From Roseovarius sp. THAF27 (GTDB lineage Bacteria; Pseudomonadota; Alphaproteobacteria; Rhodobacterales; Rhodobacteraceae): a stretch of DNA of 64,000 nt. Every line of letters starts with the position of its first letter. The stretch's first letter is position 1. The position numbers were made by a program, and so were the translations under genes. The DNA lies in NCBI RefSeq assembly GCF_009363655.1, contig NZ_CP045393.1, forward strand, positions 1-64,000. The letters are read 5' to 3'. Of this stretch, positions 10,362-19,631 are shown in pieces. The notes under the pieces were generated by a model. That model was not told the origin of the DNA and did no database searches. It saw nothing but the letters and a program-made list of their open reading frames with translations.

Positions 10362-13291
10362 TCCGCCGCCGGAAGGATGCGGCGGGCCTGCGCGGCCTGC
10401 GCCGCGTAGTCCTCCTGCCAGTCGGTCGGCCCGTTGGAAGGGCTGACCTGCACCGCCGTCACCTTGAACTCGGGACAGTTCGTGGCCCAGTCCGAGAAAT
10501 CCGTGGTGATGACGTTGGCCTGGGTGTCGGGGTGGTGGAAGGTGGTGTAGACAACGCCCGGGCTGACCCTGTCGGTGATCGTGGCGCGCAGCGCCGTCTC
10601 GCCCGAGCGGCTGGCCAGCTTGACCCAGTCGCCTTCGTTCACGCCCCGGTTCTCGGCGTCGTGGGGATGGATTTCCAGCACGTCGGCCTCGTGCCAGATG
10701 GTGTTGTCCGTGCGCCGTGTCTGAGCGCCCACGTTGTATTGCGACAGGATGCGCCCGGTGGTCAGCAACAGCGGGAAGCGCGGGCCGGTCTTTTCGTCGG
10801 TCGCCACGTATTCGGTTATGATGAACTTGCCCTTGCCGCGCATGAAGCTGTCGACGTGCATCAGCGGCGTGCCGTCTGGATGTTCCTCGTTGCAGGGCCA
10901 TTGGACGCTGCCCCTGGTTTCCAGCAAGGCATAATCCACGCCGGCGAAAGAGGGCGTGGTGGCTGCGATCTCCTCCATGATGCGGGCGGGATGGGTATAG
11001 TTCCATTCCGGACGCCCGGATTTCTTCAGCATCGCGTTGGCCAGCAGTTGCGTCACCTCCCAGTCGGCATAGCCGTTGAGCGGCTTCATCACCTCGCGCA
11101 CGCGGTTGATGCGGCGCTCGGCATTGGTGAAGGTGCCTTCCTTTTCCAGAAAAGTGGAACCGGGCAGGAAGACATGCGCGTAGTTGGCTGTCTCGTTCAG
11201 GAAGAGGTCATGCACGATGACGCATTCCATCGCCGCTAGGCCCGCCGCGACATGCTTGGTGTCCGGGTCCGATTGCAGGATGTCTTCGCCCTGGCAGTAG
11301 AGGCCCTTGAAGGTACCGTCGACCGCGCAGTCCAGCATGTTTGGGATACGCAGGCCCGGCTCGGGGTCGATCTCGGTGCCCCAGAGCGCCTCGAACATCT
11401 CGCGCACGTCGGCGTTCTTGACGTGGCGATAGCCCGGCAGTTCGTGTGGGAAGGACCCCATGTCGCAGGCGCCCTGCACGTTGTTCTGCCCGCGCAAGGG
11501 GTTCACGCCCACGCCGCGCCGTCCAAGGTTGCCGGTCAACATGGCGAGGTTGGCGATGCCCATGACGGTGGTCGAGCCCTGGCTGTGCTCGGTGACGCCG
11601 AGGCCATAATAGATCGAGCCGTTGCCGCCGCTGGCATAGAGATGCGCCGCGGCGCGCAGCTGTGCCGGATCGACGCCGGTCAGCAGCGCGGTCGCCTCGG
11701 GGCTGTGGCGCGGGTCCGACACGAAGGCGGCGTATTCCTGGAATTCTTCCCAGTCGCACCGGCTGCGGATGAAGTCCTCGTCCATCAGCCCTTCGGTCAC
11801 GATCACATGCGCCAGCGCCGTGACCACGGCGACGTTGGTGCCGGGGCGCAGCGGCAGGTGATGCGCGGCCTCGATATGGGCCGACTTCACCAGGTCGATC
11901 CGGCGCGGGTCGATCACGATCAGCCTGGCCCCTTGGCGCAGGCGCTTTTTCATGCGGCTGGCAAAGACGGGGTGGCCGTCGGTCGGGTTGGCGCCGATGA
12001 CGATGATCACGTCGGTGTCTTCGACGCTGTCGAAATCCTGCGTGCCGGCGGAGGTGCCGAAGGTCTGGCCCAGCCCGTAGCCGGTGGGCGAGTGGCAGAC
12101 GCGGGCGCAGGTATCGGTGTTGTTGTTGCCGAAGACCGAGCGCGCCAGTTTCTGCACCAGGTAGGTTTCCTCGTTGGTGCAGCGGCTGGAGGTGATGACG
12201 CCGATGGATTTCTTGCCGTAGGTTTCTTGCAGCGCCAGCATTTTCGACGCGGCAAAGTCCAGCGCCTCATCCCAGCTGACCTCGCGCCAGGGCTCGTTCA
12301 CCCGGTCGCGGATCATCGGGTTCAGGATGCGGTCGCTGTGATGGGCGTAGCCATAGGCAAAGCGCCCCTTGACGCAGGAATGCCCCCGGTTCGCCTTGCC
12401 GTGCTTGTAGGGCACCATGCGGACCAGCTCGTCGCCCTGCATCTCGGCCTTGAAGGAACAGCCGACGCCGCAATAGGCGCAGGTTGTCACGACAGACCGG
12501 TCGGGCGTGCCCATCTCGATCACTGATTTTTCCTGCAGCGTCGCGGTGGGGCAGGCCTGCACGCAAGCGCCGCAGCTGACGCAGTCCGACGCGAGGAAAT
12601 CGTCCTCGGCGGTGCCCGCGCTGACACGGGACTCGAAACCGCGCCCCTCGATCGTCAGGGCAAAGGTGCCCTGCACCTCTTCGCAGGCCCGGACGCAGCG
12701 GTTGCAGACGATGCACTTGCTGGGGTCATAGCTGAAATAGGGGTTCGACGCATCCGCCGGAATGTATTCTGGGTTGCCTTTGTCGCCCTCTGGCGCGCGG
12801 GCACGGGTGTCGCCCTGCGCCAGCGTGCCGCCCATGGCGTCGTAGTGGTTGCGCCCGGCCTCGTATCGTTGGTCGCGCAGGCCCACGGCACCGGCCATGT
12901 CCTGCAGCTCGCAATCGCCATTGGCCGAGCAGGTCAGGCAATCCAGCGGGTGGTCCGAGATATAAAGCTCCATCACCCCGGTTCGGATCTTGCGCACTTT
13001 CTTCGACTGCGTGTGCACGGCCATGCCGGGGGCAACGGGCGTGGTGCAGGACGCGGGCGTGCCGCGCCGGCCTTCGATCTCCACCACGCAAAGGCGGCAG
13101 GAGCCGAACGCGTCAAGGCTGTCAGTGGCGCAGAGCTTGGGAACCTGGATGCCCGCCTCGGCCGCCGCGCGCATCACGCTGGTGCCTTCGGGGACGGTCA
13201 CCTCGAAGCCGTCGATGGTCAGGGTCACGGGTTCGCCCGTCTTGGCGGGGGTGCCCATGTCGCGGTCGTCGGGAATGATCAGGTCTTTCAT
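10358..13291 (-). CDS. fdsA: NAD-dependent formate dehydrogenase, catalytic alpha subunit
   Basis: The 977-residue subunit oxidises formate to CO2 at a bis-MGD molybdenum (or tungsten) centre. Ligands visible in order: N-terminal [2Fe-2S] C54, C65, C68, C82; a His/Cys cluster H114, C118, C121, C127; two ferredoxin-type clusters CIVCNRC...C (193-203) and CVSCGAC...C (237-247); a [4Fe-4S] set CAYCGVGC...C (271-306). The metal ligand is Cys399 followed by His400 (CARVCHSPTG), so this is a Cys, not selenocysteine, enzyme. The GTSAGTQDFDS and ANPTDGHPVF segments are typical. Its ATG overlaps the fdsB stop (ATGA). Confidence 0.97.
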   Translation of the reverse strand: MKDLIIPDDRDMGTPAKTGEPVTLTIDGFEVTVPEGTSVMRAAAEAGIQVPKLCATDSLDAFGSCRLCVVEIEGRRGTPASCTTPVAPGMAVHTQSKKVRKIRTGVMELYISDHPLDCLTCSANGDCELQDMAGAVGLRDQRYEAGRNHYDAMGGTLAQGDTRARAPEGDKGNPEYIPADASNPYFSYDPSKCIVCNRCVRACEEVQGTFALTIEGRGFESRVSAGTAEDDFLASDCVSCGACVQACPTATLQEKSVIEMGTPDRSVVTTCAYCGVGCSFKAEMQGDELVRMVPYKHGKANRGHSCVKGRFAYGYAHHSDRILNPMIRDRVNEPWREVSWDEALDFAASKMLALQETYGKKSIGVITSSRCTNEETYLVQKLARSVFGNNNTDTCARVCHSPTGYGLGQTFGTSAGTQDFDSVEDTDVIIVIGANPTDGHPVFASRMKKRLRQGARLIVIDPRRIDLVKSAHIEAAHHLPLRPGTNVAVVTALAHVIVTEGLMDEDFIRSRCDWEEFQEYAAFVSDPRHSPEATALLTGVDPAQLRAAAHLYASGGNGSIYYGLGVTEHSQGSTTVMGIANLAMLTGNLGRRGVGVNPLRGQNNVQGACDMGSFPHELPGYRHVKNADVREMFEALWGTEIDPEPGLRIPNMLDCAVDGTFKGLYCQGEDILQSDPDTKHVAAGLAAMECVIVHDLFLNETANYAHVFLPGSTFLEKEGTFTNAERRINRVREVMKPLNGYADWEVTQLLANAMLKKSGRPEWNYTHPARIMEEIAATTPSFAGVDYALLETRGSVQWPCNEEHPDGTPLMHVDSFMRGKGKFIITEYVATDEKTGPRFPLLLTTGRILSQYNVGAQTRRTDNTIWHEADVLEIHPHDAENRGVNEGDWVKLASRSGETALRATITDRVSPGVVYTTFHHPDTQANVITTDFSDWATNCPEFKVTAVQVSPSNGPTDWQEDYAAQAAQARRILPAAE

Positions 13292-14796
13292 TCTGCGGCC
13301 TCCTTGGCGGTCGAGAATTCGTCGGGGAAGTGGGTCAGCGCGGACATGACAGGATAGGGCGTGAAGCCGCCCAGAGCACAAAGCGACCCGTCGGTCATCG
13401 TCTCGCAGAGGTCGGTGAGGATGGTCACGGCGTCGGCGTCGCCGCGCGCGATGCGGTCGATGGTTTCCACCCCGCGCACCGCGCCGATCCGGCAGGGGGT
13501 GCACTTGCCGCAGCTTTCCACGGCGCAGAATTCCATCGCGAAGCGCGCCATGCCCAGCATGTCGGCGGTGTCGTCGAACACCACCAGCCCGGCATGGCCG
13601 ATGAGCCCGCCTTCGGCGCCGAATTCCTCGTATCCCATGGGCGCGTCGAATTTCGACTGCGGCATGTAGGCGCCGAGCGGCCCGCCGACCTGCACCGCCT
13701 TGAACGGGCGGCCGGTTGCGGTGCCGCCGGCAAGGTCGTCGATCACCTCGCCCAGGGTCACGCCGAATCCGGTCTCGAAGAGGCCGCCGCGCGCGACGTT
13801 GCCCGCGATCTGAAGCGTGATGGTGCCGCGTGATTTGCCGATGCCGAAGCTGGCGTGATGCTCGGCGCCTTTCTCGAAGATCACCGGCACGGTTGCCAGG
13901 CTGATGACGTTGTTGACCACGGTGGGTCGGCCCAGAAACCCTTCGAGCGCCGGAAGCGGCGGCTTGGCGCGGACAACCCCTCGCTTGCCTTCAAGCGAGT
14001 TCAGCAGCGACGTTTCCTCGCCGCAGACATAGGCGCCCGCGCCCTTGCGGATCTCCATGTCAAAGCTGTGCGGCGAGCCGAGGATATTCTCGCCGAGGAC
14101 GCCCTCGGCGCGGGCGATCTCGACAGCGCGGGTCATCATCGTGATGGCATCGGGGTATTCGGAGCGCAGATAGACATATCCCTTGGTGGCGCCGACGCCC
14201 AGTCCGGCGATGGCCATGCCCTCGATCAGGGTGAAGGGGTCGCCCTCCATGATCATGCGGTCGGCGAAGGTGCCGCTGTCGCCCTCGTCGGCATTGCAGA
14301 CGATGTATTTCTGCGGCGCGTCCGCGTCGTGCACGGTCTGCCACTTGATCCCCGTCGGGAAGCCAGCGCCGCCACGGCCACGCAGGCCGGAGGTCTTGAC
14401 CTCGTCCACAATCTGCTGGCCGGTCATCGATAGCGCGCGTTTCAGCCCGGCAAGGCCGCCATGCGCCTCGTAGTCGTCCAGCGATAGCGGGTCGATCACA
14501 CCGACGCGGGCAAAGGTCAGCCGGGTCTGGCGCTTCATCCATTCGAGGTCGTCCACCGGGCCAAGCGCCTTGGCGCTGCTGCCATCGAGGATGGCTGCCG
14601 CGTCGTCCGGCGTTGTGGGTCCGAAACCGTGGCGGATGCCGTCGATCTCGACCTCGACAAGCGGTTCCAGCCAGATCATGCCACGGGTCCCGGTGCGTAT
14701 GATCTGCGCCTCGGGCGCGGCCTGTTTCAGGGCCGCCACAACCTCTTCGGCGCCAAGCGCCTTGGCGGCGCTGTCCATGGGAACATAGATCTTCAT
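13288..14796 (-). CDS. fdsB: Formate dehydrogenase beta subunit (NuoF-like, FMN/NAD)
   Basis: The 502-residue diaphorase subunit passes electrons from FdsA to NAD+. An N-terminal thioredoxin-like ferredoxin region (about 1-110) precedes the NuoF core: GLRGRGGAGFPTGIKW (FMN/NAD glycine-rich loop), CNADEGDSGTFADR, GAGAYVCGEETSLLNSLEG, and the [4Fe-4S] motif ESCGKCTPCRIG (about 425-436). Both ends overlap neighbours by ATGA. Cytoplasmic. Confidence 0.96.
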   Translation of the reverse strand: MKIYVPMDSAAKALGAEEVVAALKQAAPEAQIIRTGTRGMIWLEPLVEVEIDGIRHGFGPTTPDDAAAILDGSSAKALGPVDDLEWMKRQTRLTFARVGVIDPLSLDDYEAHGGLAGLKRALSMTGQQIVDEVKTSGLRGRGGAGFPTGIKWQTVHDADAPQKYIVCNADEGDSGTFADRMIMEGDPFTLIEGMAIAGLGVGATKGYVYLRSEYPDAITMMTRAVEIARAEGVLGENILGSPHSFDMEIRKGAGAYVCGEETSLLNSLEGKRGVVRAKPPLPALEGFLGRPTVVNNVISLATVPVIFEKGAEHHASFGIGKSRGTITLQIAGNVARGGLFETGFGVTLGEVIDDLAGGTATGRPFKAVQVGGPLGAYMPQSKFDAPMGYEEFGAEGGLIGHAGLVVFDDTADMLGMARFAMEFCAVESCGKCTPCRIGAVRGVETIDRIARGDADAVTILTDLCETMTDGSLCALGGFTPYPVMSALTHFPDEFSTAKEAAE

Positions 14797-15269
14797 GCGC
14801 CCGCCTCGGCCAGCAGTGCATCCATGCGATTGCGGTCCACCTTGCCTACACAGCGGTCGTCCAGCATCGCGGCCGGGCCGCAGGCGCACAGGCCAAGGCA
14901 ATAGACGGGCTCGACCGTGACAGCGCCGTTGATCGTGGTGCCGTGCCAGTCCAGCCCCAGCTTTGCCAGCGTCTCTTCGGCCAGCGCGTTGCCGCCCATC
15001 GCCTGGCAGGCCTCGGCGCGGCAGATCTTCAGAACATGCTTGCCGGCAGGGGCCTCGCGAAAATCGTGGTAGAAGCTGATGACACCGTGCAACTCGGCCT
15101 TGGTGATGTTGAGCCGATCCGCGATCATCTGCATGGCAGGCTGCGGAATGTGCCCGAAGCTCTCCTGCAACGCGTGCAGTATCGGCAGCAACGGACCTTC
15201 CAGATCGGCATTCGCCTCGATAAGCGCGGCGATCTCGTCTTCGGTGGGTATGGGGGCGGCTGATTGCAT
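14793..15269 (-). CDS. fdsG: Formate dehydrogenase gamma subunit (NuoE-like)
   Basis: The 158-residue thioredoxin-like ferredoxin carries one [2Fe-2S] cluster with ligands C83, C88, C124 and C128 (CRAEAC...CLGLC). LPILHALQESFGHIP and HGVISFYHDF are standard NuoE-family segments. It is the first structural gene of the operon, preceded by AGGAGG a few bases before the ATG. Its last codons overlap the fdsB start. Confidence 0.95.
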   Translation of the reverse strand: MQSAAPIPTEDEIAALIEANADLEGPLLPILHALQESFGHIPQPAMQMIADRLNITKAELHGVISFYHDFREAPAGKHVLKICRAEACQAMGGNALAEETLAKLGLDWHGTTINGAVTVEPVYCLGLCACGPAAMLDDRCVGKVDRNRMDALLAEAGA

Positions 15270-15335
15270 GGGCTAACCTCCTGCGTCCAATTGCGCCAAG
15301 CAGACAGAAGGTGCGGGCCGACGACAATATCGCAG

Positions 15336-15363
15336 ATCGGTCGACCGATAGAGATAGGCTATC
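15336..15363. promoter_or_regulatory. Two palindromes in the lysR-fdsG gap, candidate operator
   Basis: ATCGGTCGACCGAT (15336-15349) is a perfect 14-bp palindrome, and GATAGGCTATC (15353-15363) is an 11-bp dyad just beside it, reaching the lysR stop codon. They lie about 65-95 bp upstream of the fdsG start. That position suits binding by the adjacent LysR-type regulator or another activator of the formate dehydrogenase operon. Confidence 0.45.
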
Positions 15364-16249
15364 AATCCGCTTTCGACAGCTTCCTCGCGGTCCGCAGAAG
15401 GGCATCCAGAACAGGGGTATGGGGCTCTCGGAACGGGGCCACGAGGCCGACCGCGTGAGACGGCTCGCGGCCCGTCAGCGGCACGACGGTCAGCGGCTTT
15501 CCGGCCACGAGGAAGCGCGCCAGCTCCTCGGGAAGCACTGTCAGATAGCCGCCGGATTCGACATTCGCCACCAGGACGATCGTCGAATTGGATTCGATGC
15601 AGGTTTCCGGCGAGACATTGGCCGCAGAGAAATTCCGGTTGATGATGCGGCGGTTCTGCATGTCCGGGGTCAGCAGGCAGAGCTTTTCACCCGACAGTTC
15701 CTCCCACGCGACATTATGCCGGTTCGCGAATGGGGAATCGTTCGTGCACACAAGCATGTACCGCTCTTCGTACAACGGCTCGGTACTGACCCGCCCCATC
15801 GGTTCGTTGTCGAGATAGGAAATGCCCGCATCCGCCTCCAGGTTGTCGAGCATCGACATGATCTCGATCGACGTGCGCGAAAGTATGGTGAAGTGAACCT
15901 TCGGATGCCTGGCATTGAAGCGCTGACACAGCCGCGCCGCCACCGTCAGGGCCGTCGGAATGACGGCAATGCGCAACTGCCCCGACAAGCCATCGCGCTT
16001 GACCCGCATTTCCTCGCGCAACTGCCGCGTGTCGCCGACGATCTTCTTGGCCCAGTCCAGCGCGGTCTGGCCTTCCGGCGTCAGCCCGCCAAACCGAGAC
16101 CCGCGAAAGATCAGCTGCACGCCAAGCTGGTCTTCCAGCGTCTTGATCCCGTTAGACAGGGTCGGCTGGGTGATGCCCAGGCCGGAGGCCGCGCGACCGA
16201 AATGGCCTTCCCTGGCGACGGCGATGAACATTTCCAGCTTGTCAATCAT
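15362..16249 (-). CDS. LysR-family regulator, probably of the formate dehydrogenase operon
   Basis: The 295-residue protein has an N-terminal winged HTH (MFIAVAREGHFGRAASGLGI, then TQPTLSNGIKTLEDQLG, about 7-45) and a C-terminal periplasmic-binding-like effector domain (from about residue 90). It is transcribed in the same direction as fdsGBA-fdhD-fdsD and sits 92 bp upstream, the arrangement seen for regulators of NAD-linked fds operons. The effector is unknown; formate or molybdate are reasonable guesses. The gap to fdsG contains palindromes. Confidence 0.85.
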   Translation of the reverse strand: MIDKLEMFIAVAREGHFGRAASGLGITQPTLSNGIKTLEDQLGVQLIFRGSRFGGLTPEGQTALDWAKKIVGDTRQLREEMRVKRDGLSGQLRIAVIPTALTVAARLCQRFNARHPKVHFTILSRTSIEIMSMLDNLEADAGISYLDNEPMGRVSTEPLYEERYMLVCTNDSPFANRHNVAWEELSGEKLCLLTPDMQNRRIINRNFSAANVSPETCIESNSTIVLVANVESGGYLTVLPEELARFLVAGKPLTVVPLTGREPSHAVGLVAPFREPHTPVLDALLRTARKLSKAD

Positions 16250-16354
16250 GATGGTAAAGCCAATCGAAATCGGCGGTCCTGATAGATTTCCTGAATGATC
16301 GGTCTTTTCCCGGATGCGGCTGTCTCGAAATCAGGGCGCAACGCTGTGGCGTCG

Positions 16355-17509
16355 TCATTGCGGGCGGTCCGCTTTTTGGTCCGACAGATGGGCAAGAACG
16401 GCCTTCCGAACCACCTCGGCCAGCGTTCCGAGGATCAGCCCGATCAGAGGATTGCCCAGAAACGTCGCAAGGGCGGTGACCGCGATGACGGGTCTGCACG
16501 ACGGCCTGGCATCGAACAGCCGGCGATTGGCGGCAAGCTCGACCGCGGCAACCAGCAACAAGGCCCCCAGCGTTGCGGACGGGATCGCCAGCAGTGCCAT
16601 GTGCCGCAGGTCTTCCGGCAGCAGCGCCACCAGCAGCAGCGCGGCCCCCAGCATCACCGGCGCGCCGCCGCTGCGCGCGCCGAAACGGTGATGCGCCGCG
16701 ACACCCCCGGCGCCGTGGCACATCGGAAGCGCTCCGAAGGGGGACAAGGCCAGGTTGGCGATACCCGAGGTCAGGCACAGACGCTTCGGCGTCACCCGCG
16801 CGGCGCGCGCACCATAGCTGTCATGGGCCACGATCGCGGTCAGGATCACCGCGTTGGTCAGGGTCAGGGCAAGCTGCGGCAGGGCGAGGTCGGTAATGGC
16901 GATGCGCATGTCTTCAAGGCTTGGAACCGGCGCCAGCCAGCCCGCAGCCGCAGCGCCAGCCAGATCGGGCAGGGCCTCGTGACCGACGAAGTGGCCCGCC
17001 GTCACGCCAAAACCCAGCGTCATCAGGGCCGCGTGTGTCCCCAGCCGCAACGCCGCAGCCGCAAGCCCCAGCGACAGCAGCCCGATGAGCGGCTGCCCGG
17101 CCATCAGCCCAAGCGATATCCAGGCCAATCCAAGGCCCAGTCCCAACTGAAGCCCGGTCAGCACCGATTGCGGCACCCGGCGCGCGATGCGGTCTATGAT
17201 GCCCGTTCCTCCCAGCAATAGCAGTGCCGAGCCGATCAGCATTCCGCTGAGCGCGATGGAGGCCGGCGAGATCTCGGCCATCAGCGCCACGGCGACGATA
17301 GCCTTCATCGGCTGGACCGGGACCGGCAGCCGGTAGATCAGGCCGGTCGCGATGTAGAAGAGGCCGAAGCCCAGCAGCACCTGTGTCGCCGACAGACCCA
17401 CGAGGGCAATGGCCCCGATAGTCAGCGGCAGCAGCGTGCCGAGATCCCCCAGGGCCCCGTTCACTTCGCGCAGGTCAAAGCGAAGCCGGTCCGACGCGTG
17501 ACGCCTCAT
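16355..17509 (-). CDS. MOT1-type molybdate/sulfate permease
   Basis: The 384-residue, very hydrophobic protein has about 10 membrane segments and the two signature regions of the MOT1 branch of SulP-like transporters: DLREVNGALGDLGTLLPLTI near the N-terminus with PVPVQPMKAI, and PMCHGAGGVAAHHRFGARSG in the second half. MOT1 proteins carry molybdate with high affinity. Position between the fds genes and mop supports oxyanion uptake for formate dehydrogenase. It is transcribed towards lysR-fds and diverges from mop. Confidence 0.85.
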   Translation of the reverse strand: MRRHASDRLRFDLREVNGALGDLGTLLPLTIGAIALVGLSATQVLLGFGLFYIATGLIYRLPVPVQPMKAIVAVALMAEISPASIALSGMLIGSALLLLGGTGIIDRIARRVPQSVLTGLQLGLGLGLAWISLGLMAGQPLIGLLSLGLAAAALRLGTHAALMTLGFGVTAGHFVGHEALPDLAGAAAAGWLAPVPSLEDMRIAITDLALPQLALTLTNAVILTAIVAHDSYGARAARVTPKRLCLTSGIANLALSPFGALPMCHGAGGVAAHHRFGARSGGAPVMLGAALLLVALLPEDLRHMALLAIPSATLGALLLVAAVELAANRRLFDARPSCRPVIAVTALATFLGNPLIGLILGTLAEVVRKAVLAHLSDQKADRPQ

Positions 17510-17620
17510 CGCAACTGCTCCCGATGCTGACGACGCCGCGAAACTTGCGCGGGGTTGCCGAGACCGGACTTGTGCTTCATATCGTCAGCACGAAATTCAC
17601 GATGACAGGGGATACAAGCC

Positions 17621-17830
17621 ATGAAACTCAGCGCACGCAACAAGCTCGCCGGAACCGTGACCGCCATTGACAAGGGCGCGGTCAACGCGACCGTGCAGAT
17701 CGACGTTGGCGGCGCCACCATGGTGACAGCGATGATCACCAATGCGTCGGTCGAGGAGTTGGGGCTTGAGGTCGGCAAGACGGCCTACGCAATCGTCAAG
17801 GCGTCGGACGTGATCGTCGGGTCCGACTGA
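17621..17830 (+). CDS. mop: Mop molybdenum-pterin/molybdate-binding protein
   Basis: The 69-residue single TOBE domain, MKLSARNKLAGTVTAIDKGA to SDVIVGSD, matches Mop proteins, which form hexamers that store several molybdate or tungstate ions in the cytoplasm. AGGGGAT precedes the ATG. Its 3' end overlaps the convergent ABC ATPase gene by 46 bp. The gap to the divergent permease (17510-17620) should hold both promoters; an imperfect dyad ATCGT...ACGAT (about 17580-17604) is the only structure I noticed there. Confidence 0.92.
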   Translation: MKLSARNKLAGTVTAIDKGAVNATVQIDVGGATMVTAMITNASVEELGLEVGKTAYAIVKASDVIVGSD

Positions 17831-18618
17831 GGGTGAAGGGACGGCAGGCAGACCTTTCGGCCTGACCCGGTGGTCTCGACGGTCACGGGGATGCCGTAGA
17901 CCGTGCTGAGGTTGCGCGCGGTCAGCACATCGCTGGCCGGGCCGTCGGCGATGATCCGGCCCTGGTGCATCAGCAGGATGCGGGCATTGAGCGCAAAGGC
18001 CTGGTCGGGGTCATGGGTCGACAGGATGATCCCGCGTCGCTCGGACGACGCGCCCTGCGCCAGCCTGGCGATCCGCGCCAGAACCTGCGCCTGGTTCCCG
18101 AAATCGAGGCTCGCGGTGGGTTCGTCCATCACGATAAGCGGCGTGTCCTGCGCCAGCGCCCGCGCGATCAGCACAAGCTGGCGCTGACCGCCCGACAGGC
18201 GCGAATAATCGCGGGCGGCAAGGTCGCCGATCCCAAGCTGATCCATGGCCTTTTGTGCCGCATCACGATCCGCCTCGCCCGGTTGGGCAAACGGCCCCAG
18301 CCGCGCGGTGCGCCCCATCAGGACCACCTCCAGCGCCTCGAACGGAAATGGCGGGGCGTGGGCTTGCGGGACATAGGCGATGCGCCGGGCAATCTCGGCG
18401 CGGCGCTGCGCCGAGATCGGCGTGCCGCCTAGGCGGACCTCACCGCCCAGCGGCGGCAGCAGCCCCAGCAAGGTGCGGAAGAGCGTGGTTTTCCCGCACC
18501 CGTTGGGACCAAGCAGGCATAGAATATCTCCGGCCTGAACCGACAGGCGCAGTTCCGCGCCCACCTGCGCGTTTCCATATCCGATGGCAAGGTTTTGTGC
18601 CTCCAGCATCACGACCAA
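17785..18618 (-). CDS. FecCDE/BtuCD-type ABC transporter ATP-binding protein
   Basis: The 277-residue ATPase has Walker A GPNGCGKTT, signature LSGGQRQ, Walker B LIVMDEPTASLD and the H-loop STHD, with spacing of the siderophore/B12/molybdate importer class. The start is GTG/ATG 18618 or ATG 18609, overlapping the permease stop. The last ~20 residues after CLPSL look like an extension, and the gene ends inside mop on the other strand. With its permease and binding protein it forms a complete type II importer; metal oxyanion uptake is inferred from context. Confidence 0.85.
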   Translation of the reverse strand: MVVMLEAQNLAIGYGNAQVGAELRLSVQAGDILCLLGPNGCGKTTLFRTLLGLLPPLGGEVRLGGTPISAQRRAEIARRIAYVPQAHAPPFPFEALEVVLMGRTARLGPFAQPGEADRDAAQKAMDQLGIGDLAARDYSRLSGGQRQLVLIARALAQDTPLIVMDEPTASLDFGNQAQVLARIARLAQGASSERRGIILSTHDPDQAFALNARILLMHQGRIIADGPASDVLTARNLSTVYGIPVTVETTGSGRKVCLPSLHPQSDPTITSDALTIA

Positions 18619-19631
18619 CCCCGCCGGCCCCGGGCCAGCAGCCAGACGAAGAAAGGCGCGCCGATCACCGCGGTCAGGATACCCAGCGGCACTTCGGCCT
18701 GCGCCATGGTTCGCGCCGCCGTGTCCACGATCAGAAGATATCCCGCACCGATCAGCACCGAGGCGGGCAGGAGCTGGCCAAAGCCGGGGCCGACGATCAT
18801 TCGCGCGATATGCGGGATGACCAAGCCGACCCAGCCCACCACGCCGGCCAGCGCCGTGACGCTCGCGGTGATCAGCGTGGCGGCGGCGATTACCAGGAAC
18901 CGCGTGCGCCCGGCCTCGACGCCCAGCGCGCGCGCTTCCTCGTCGCCGAGGCTGAGGACGTTGATCCGCCAGCGCAGCAGGGCCAGCGGTACGAGGCCGA
19001 TCAGCACCATGGGCAGGGCGGGCCCGATATCCTCGGTGGTGATCGCAGCCAGCGAGCCCAGAAGCCAGAAGGTGATCGCTGGCAACTGGTCATAGGGGTC
19101 GGCCATGACCTTCAGAAGCGACGTCGCCGCCCCGGCCAGCGCGCCGATCACCACCCCGATCAGCACCAGCGTCAGCGTCCGGTCGGTGTTGCGCACCATC
19201 GACGCCACCAGCGTCACGACACCCACCGCCGCCATGCCACCGACAAAGGCCGACGCCTGGATCGCCGCCACCGGCAGCGACAGGAAAATCCCGGCAACCG
19301 CGCCAAGCCCGGCACCGGCGGACACGCCCAGGATATCCGGCGACACCAGCGGGTTGCGGAACAGCGCTTGATAACTGGCCCCCGCTGCCGCCAGCGCCGC
19401 CCCCACCAGCAGCGCCGCGCCGACTCGAGGCAGGCGGATGTTCCATACCACGATCTCGGCCTGGCTCTCTCCTTGCCCCAGCAATGCCGCCAGTGTCTGG
19501 CCCGGAGACAGGCCATAGGGGCCGATCATGACCGCGCCGAAGGCAAGCACGGCCACGCTCAGGGCAAGGCCGCCGGTCAAGGTCAGGCCGCGCCTTGAGC
19601 CTTTCAGTTCGGCGGTCGTCCCTCGGCCCAT
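18609..19631 (-). CDS. FecCD/BtuC-family ABC transporter permease
   Basis: The 340-residue membrane protein has about ten transmembrane helices and the FecCD hallmarks: RLPRVGAALLVGAALAAAGA, FRNPLVSPDILGVSAGAGLG, and GVVGWVGLVIPHIARMIVGP. It overlaps the ATPase start and the end of the binding-protein gene. This family handles siderophores, cobalamin, haem and, in Haemophilus influenzae MolBC, molybdate/tungstate. Confidence 0.88.
   Translation of the reverse strand: MGRGTTAELKGSRRGLTLTGGLALSVAVLAFGAVMIGPYGLSPGQTLAALLGQGESQAEIVVWNIRLPRVGAALLVGAALAAAGASYQALFRNPLVSPDILGVSAGAGLGAVAGIFLSLPVAAIQASAFVGGMAAVGVVTLVASMVRNTDRTLTLVLIGVVIGALAGAATSLLKVMADPYDQLPAITFWLLGSLAAITTEDIGPALPMVLIGLVPLALLRWRINVLSLGDEEARALGVEAGRTRFLVIAAATLITASVTALAGVVGWVGLVIPHIARMIVGPGFGQLLPASVLIGAGYLLIVDTAARTMAQAEVPLGILTAVIGAPFFVWLLARGRRGWS

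Noticed and set aside
11252..12526. 424-codon + strand frame inside fdsA
   Set aside because: fdsA has all its metal ligands on the - strand; the + frame is a shadow without ribosome site or domain.
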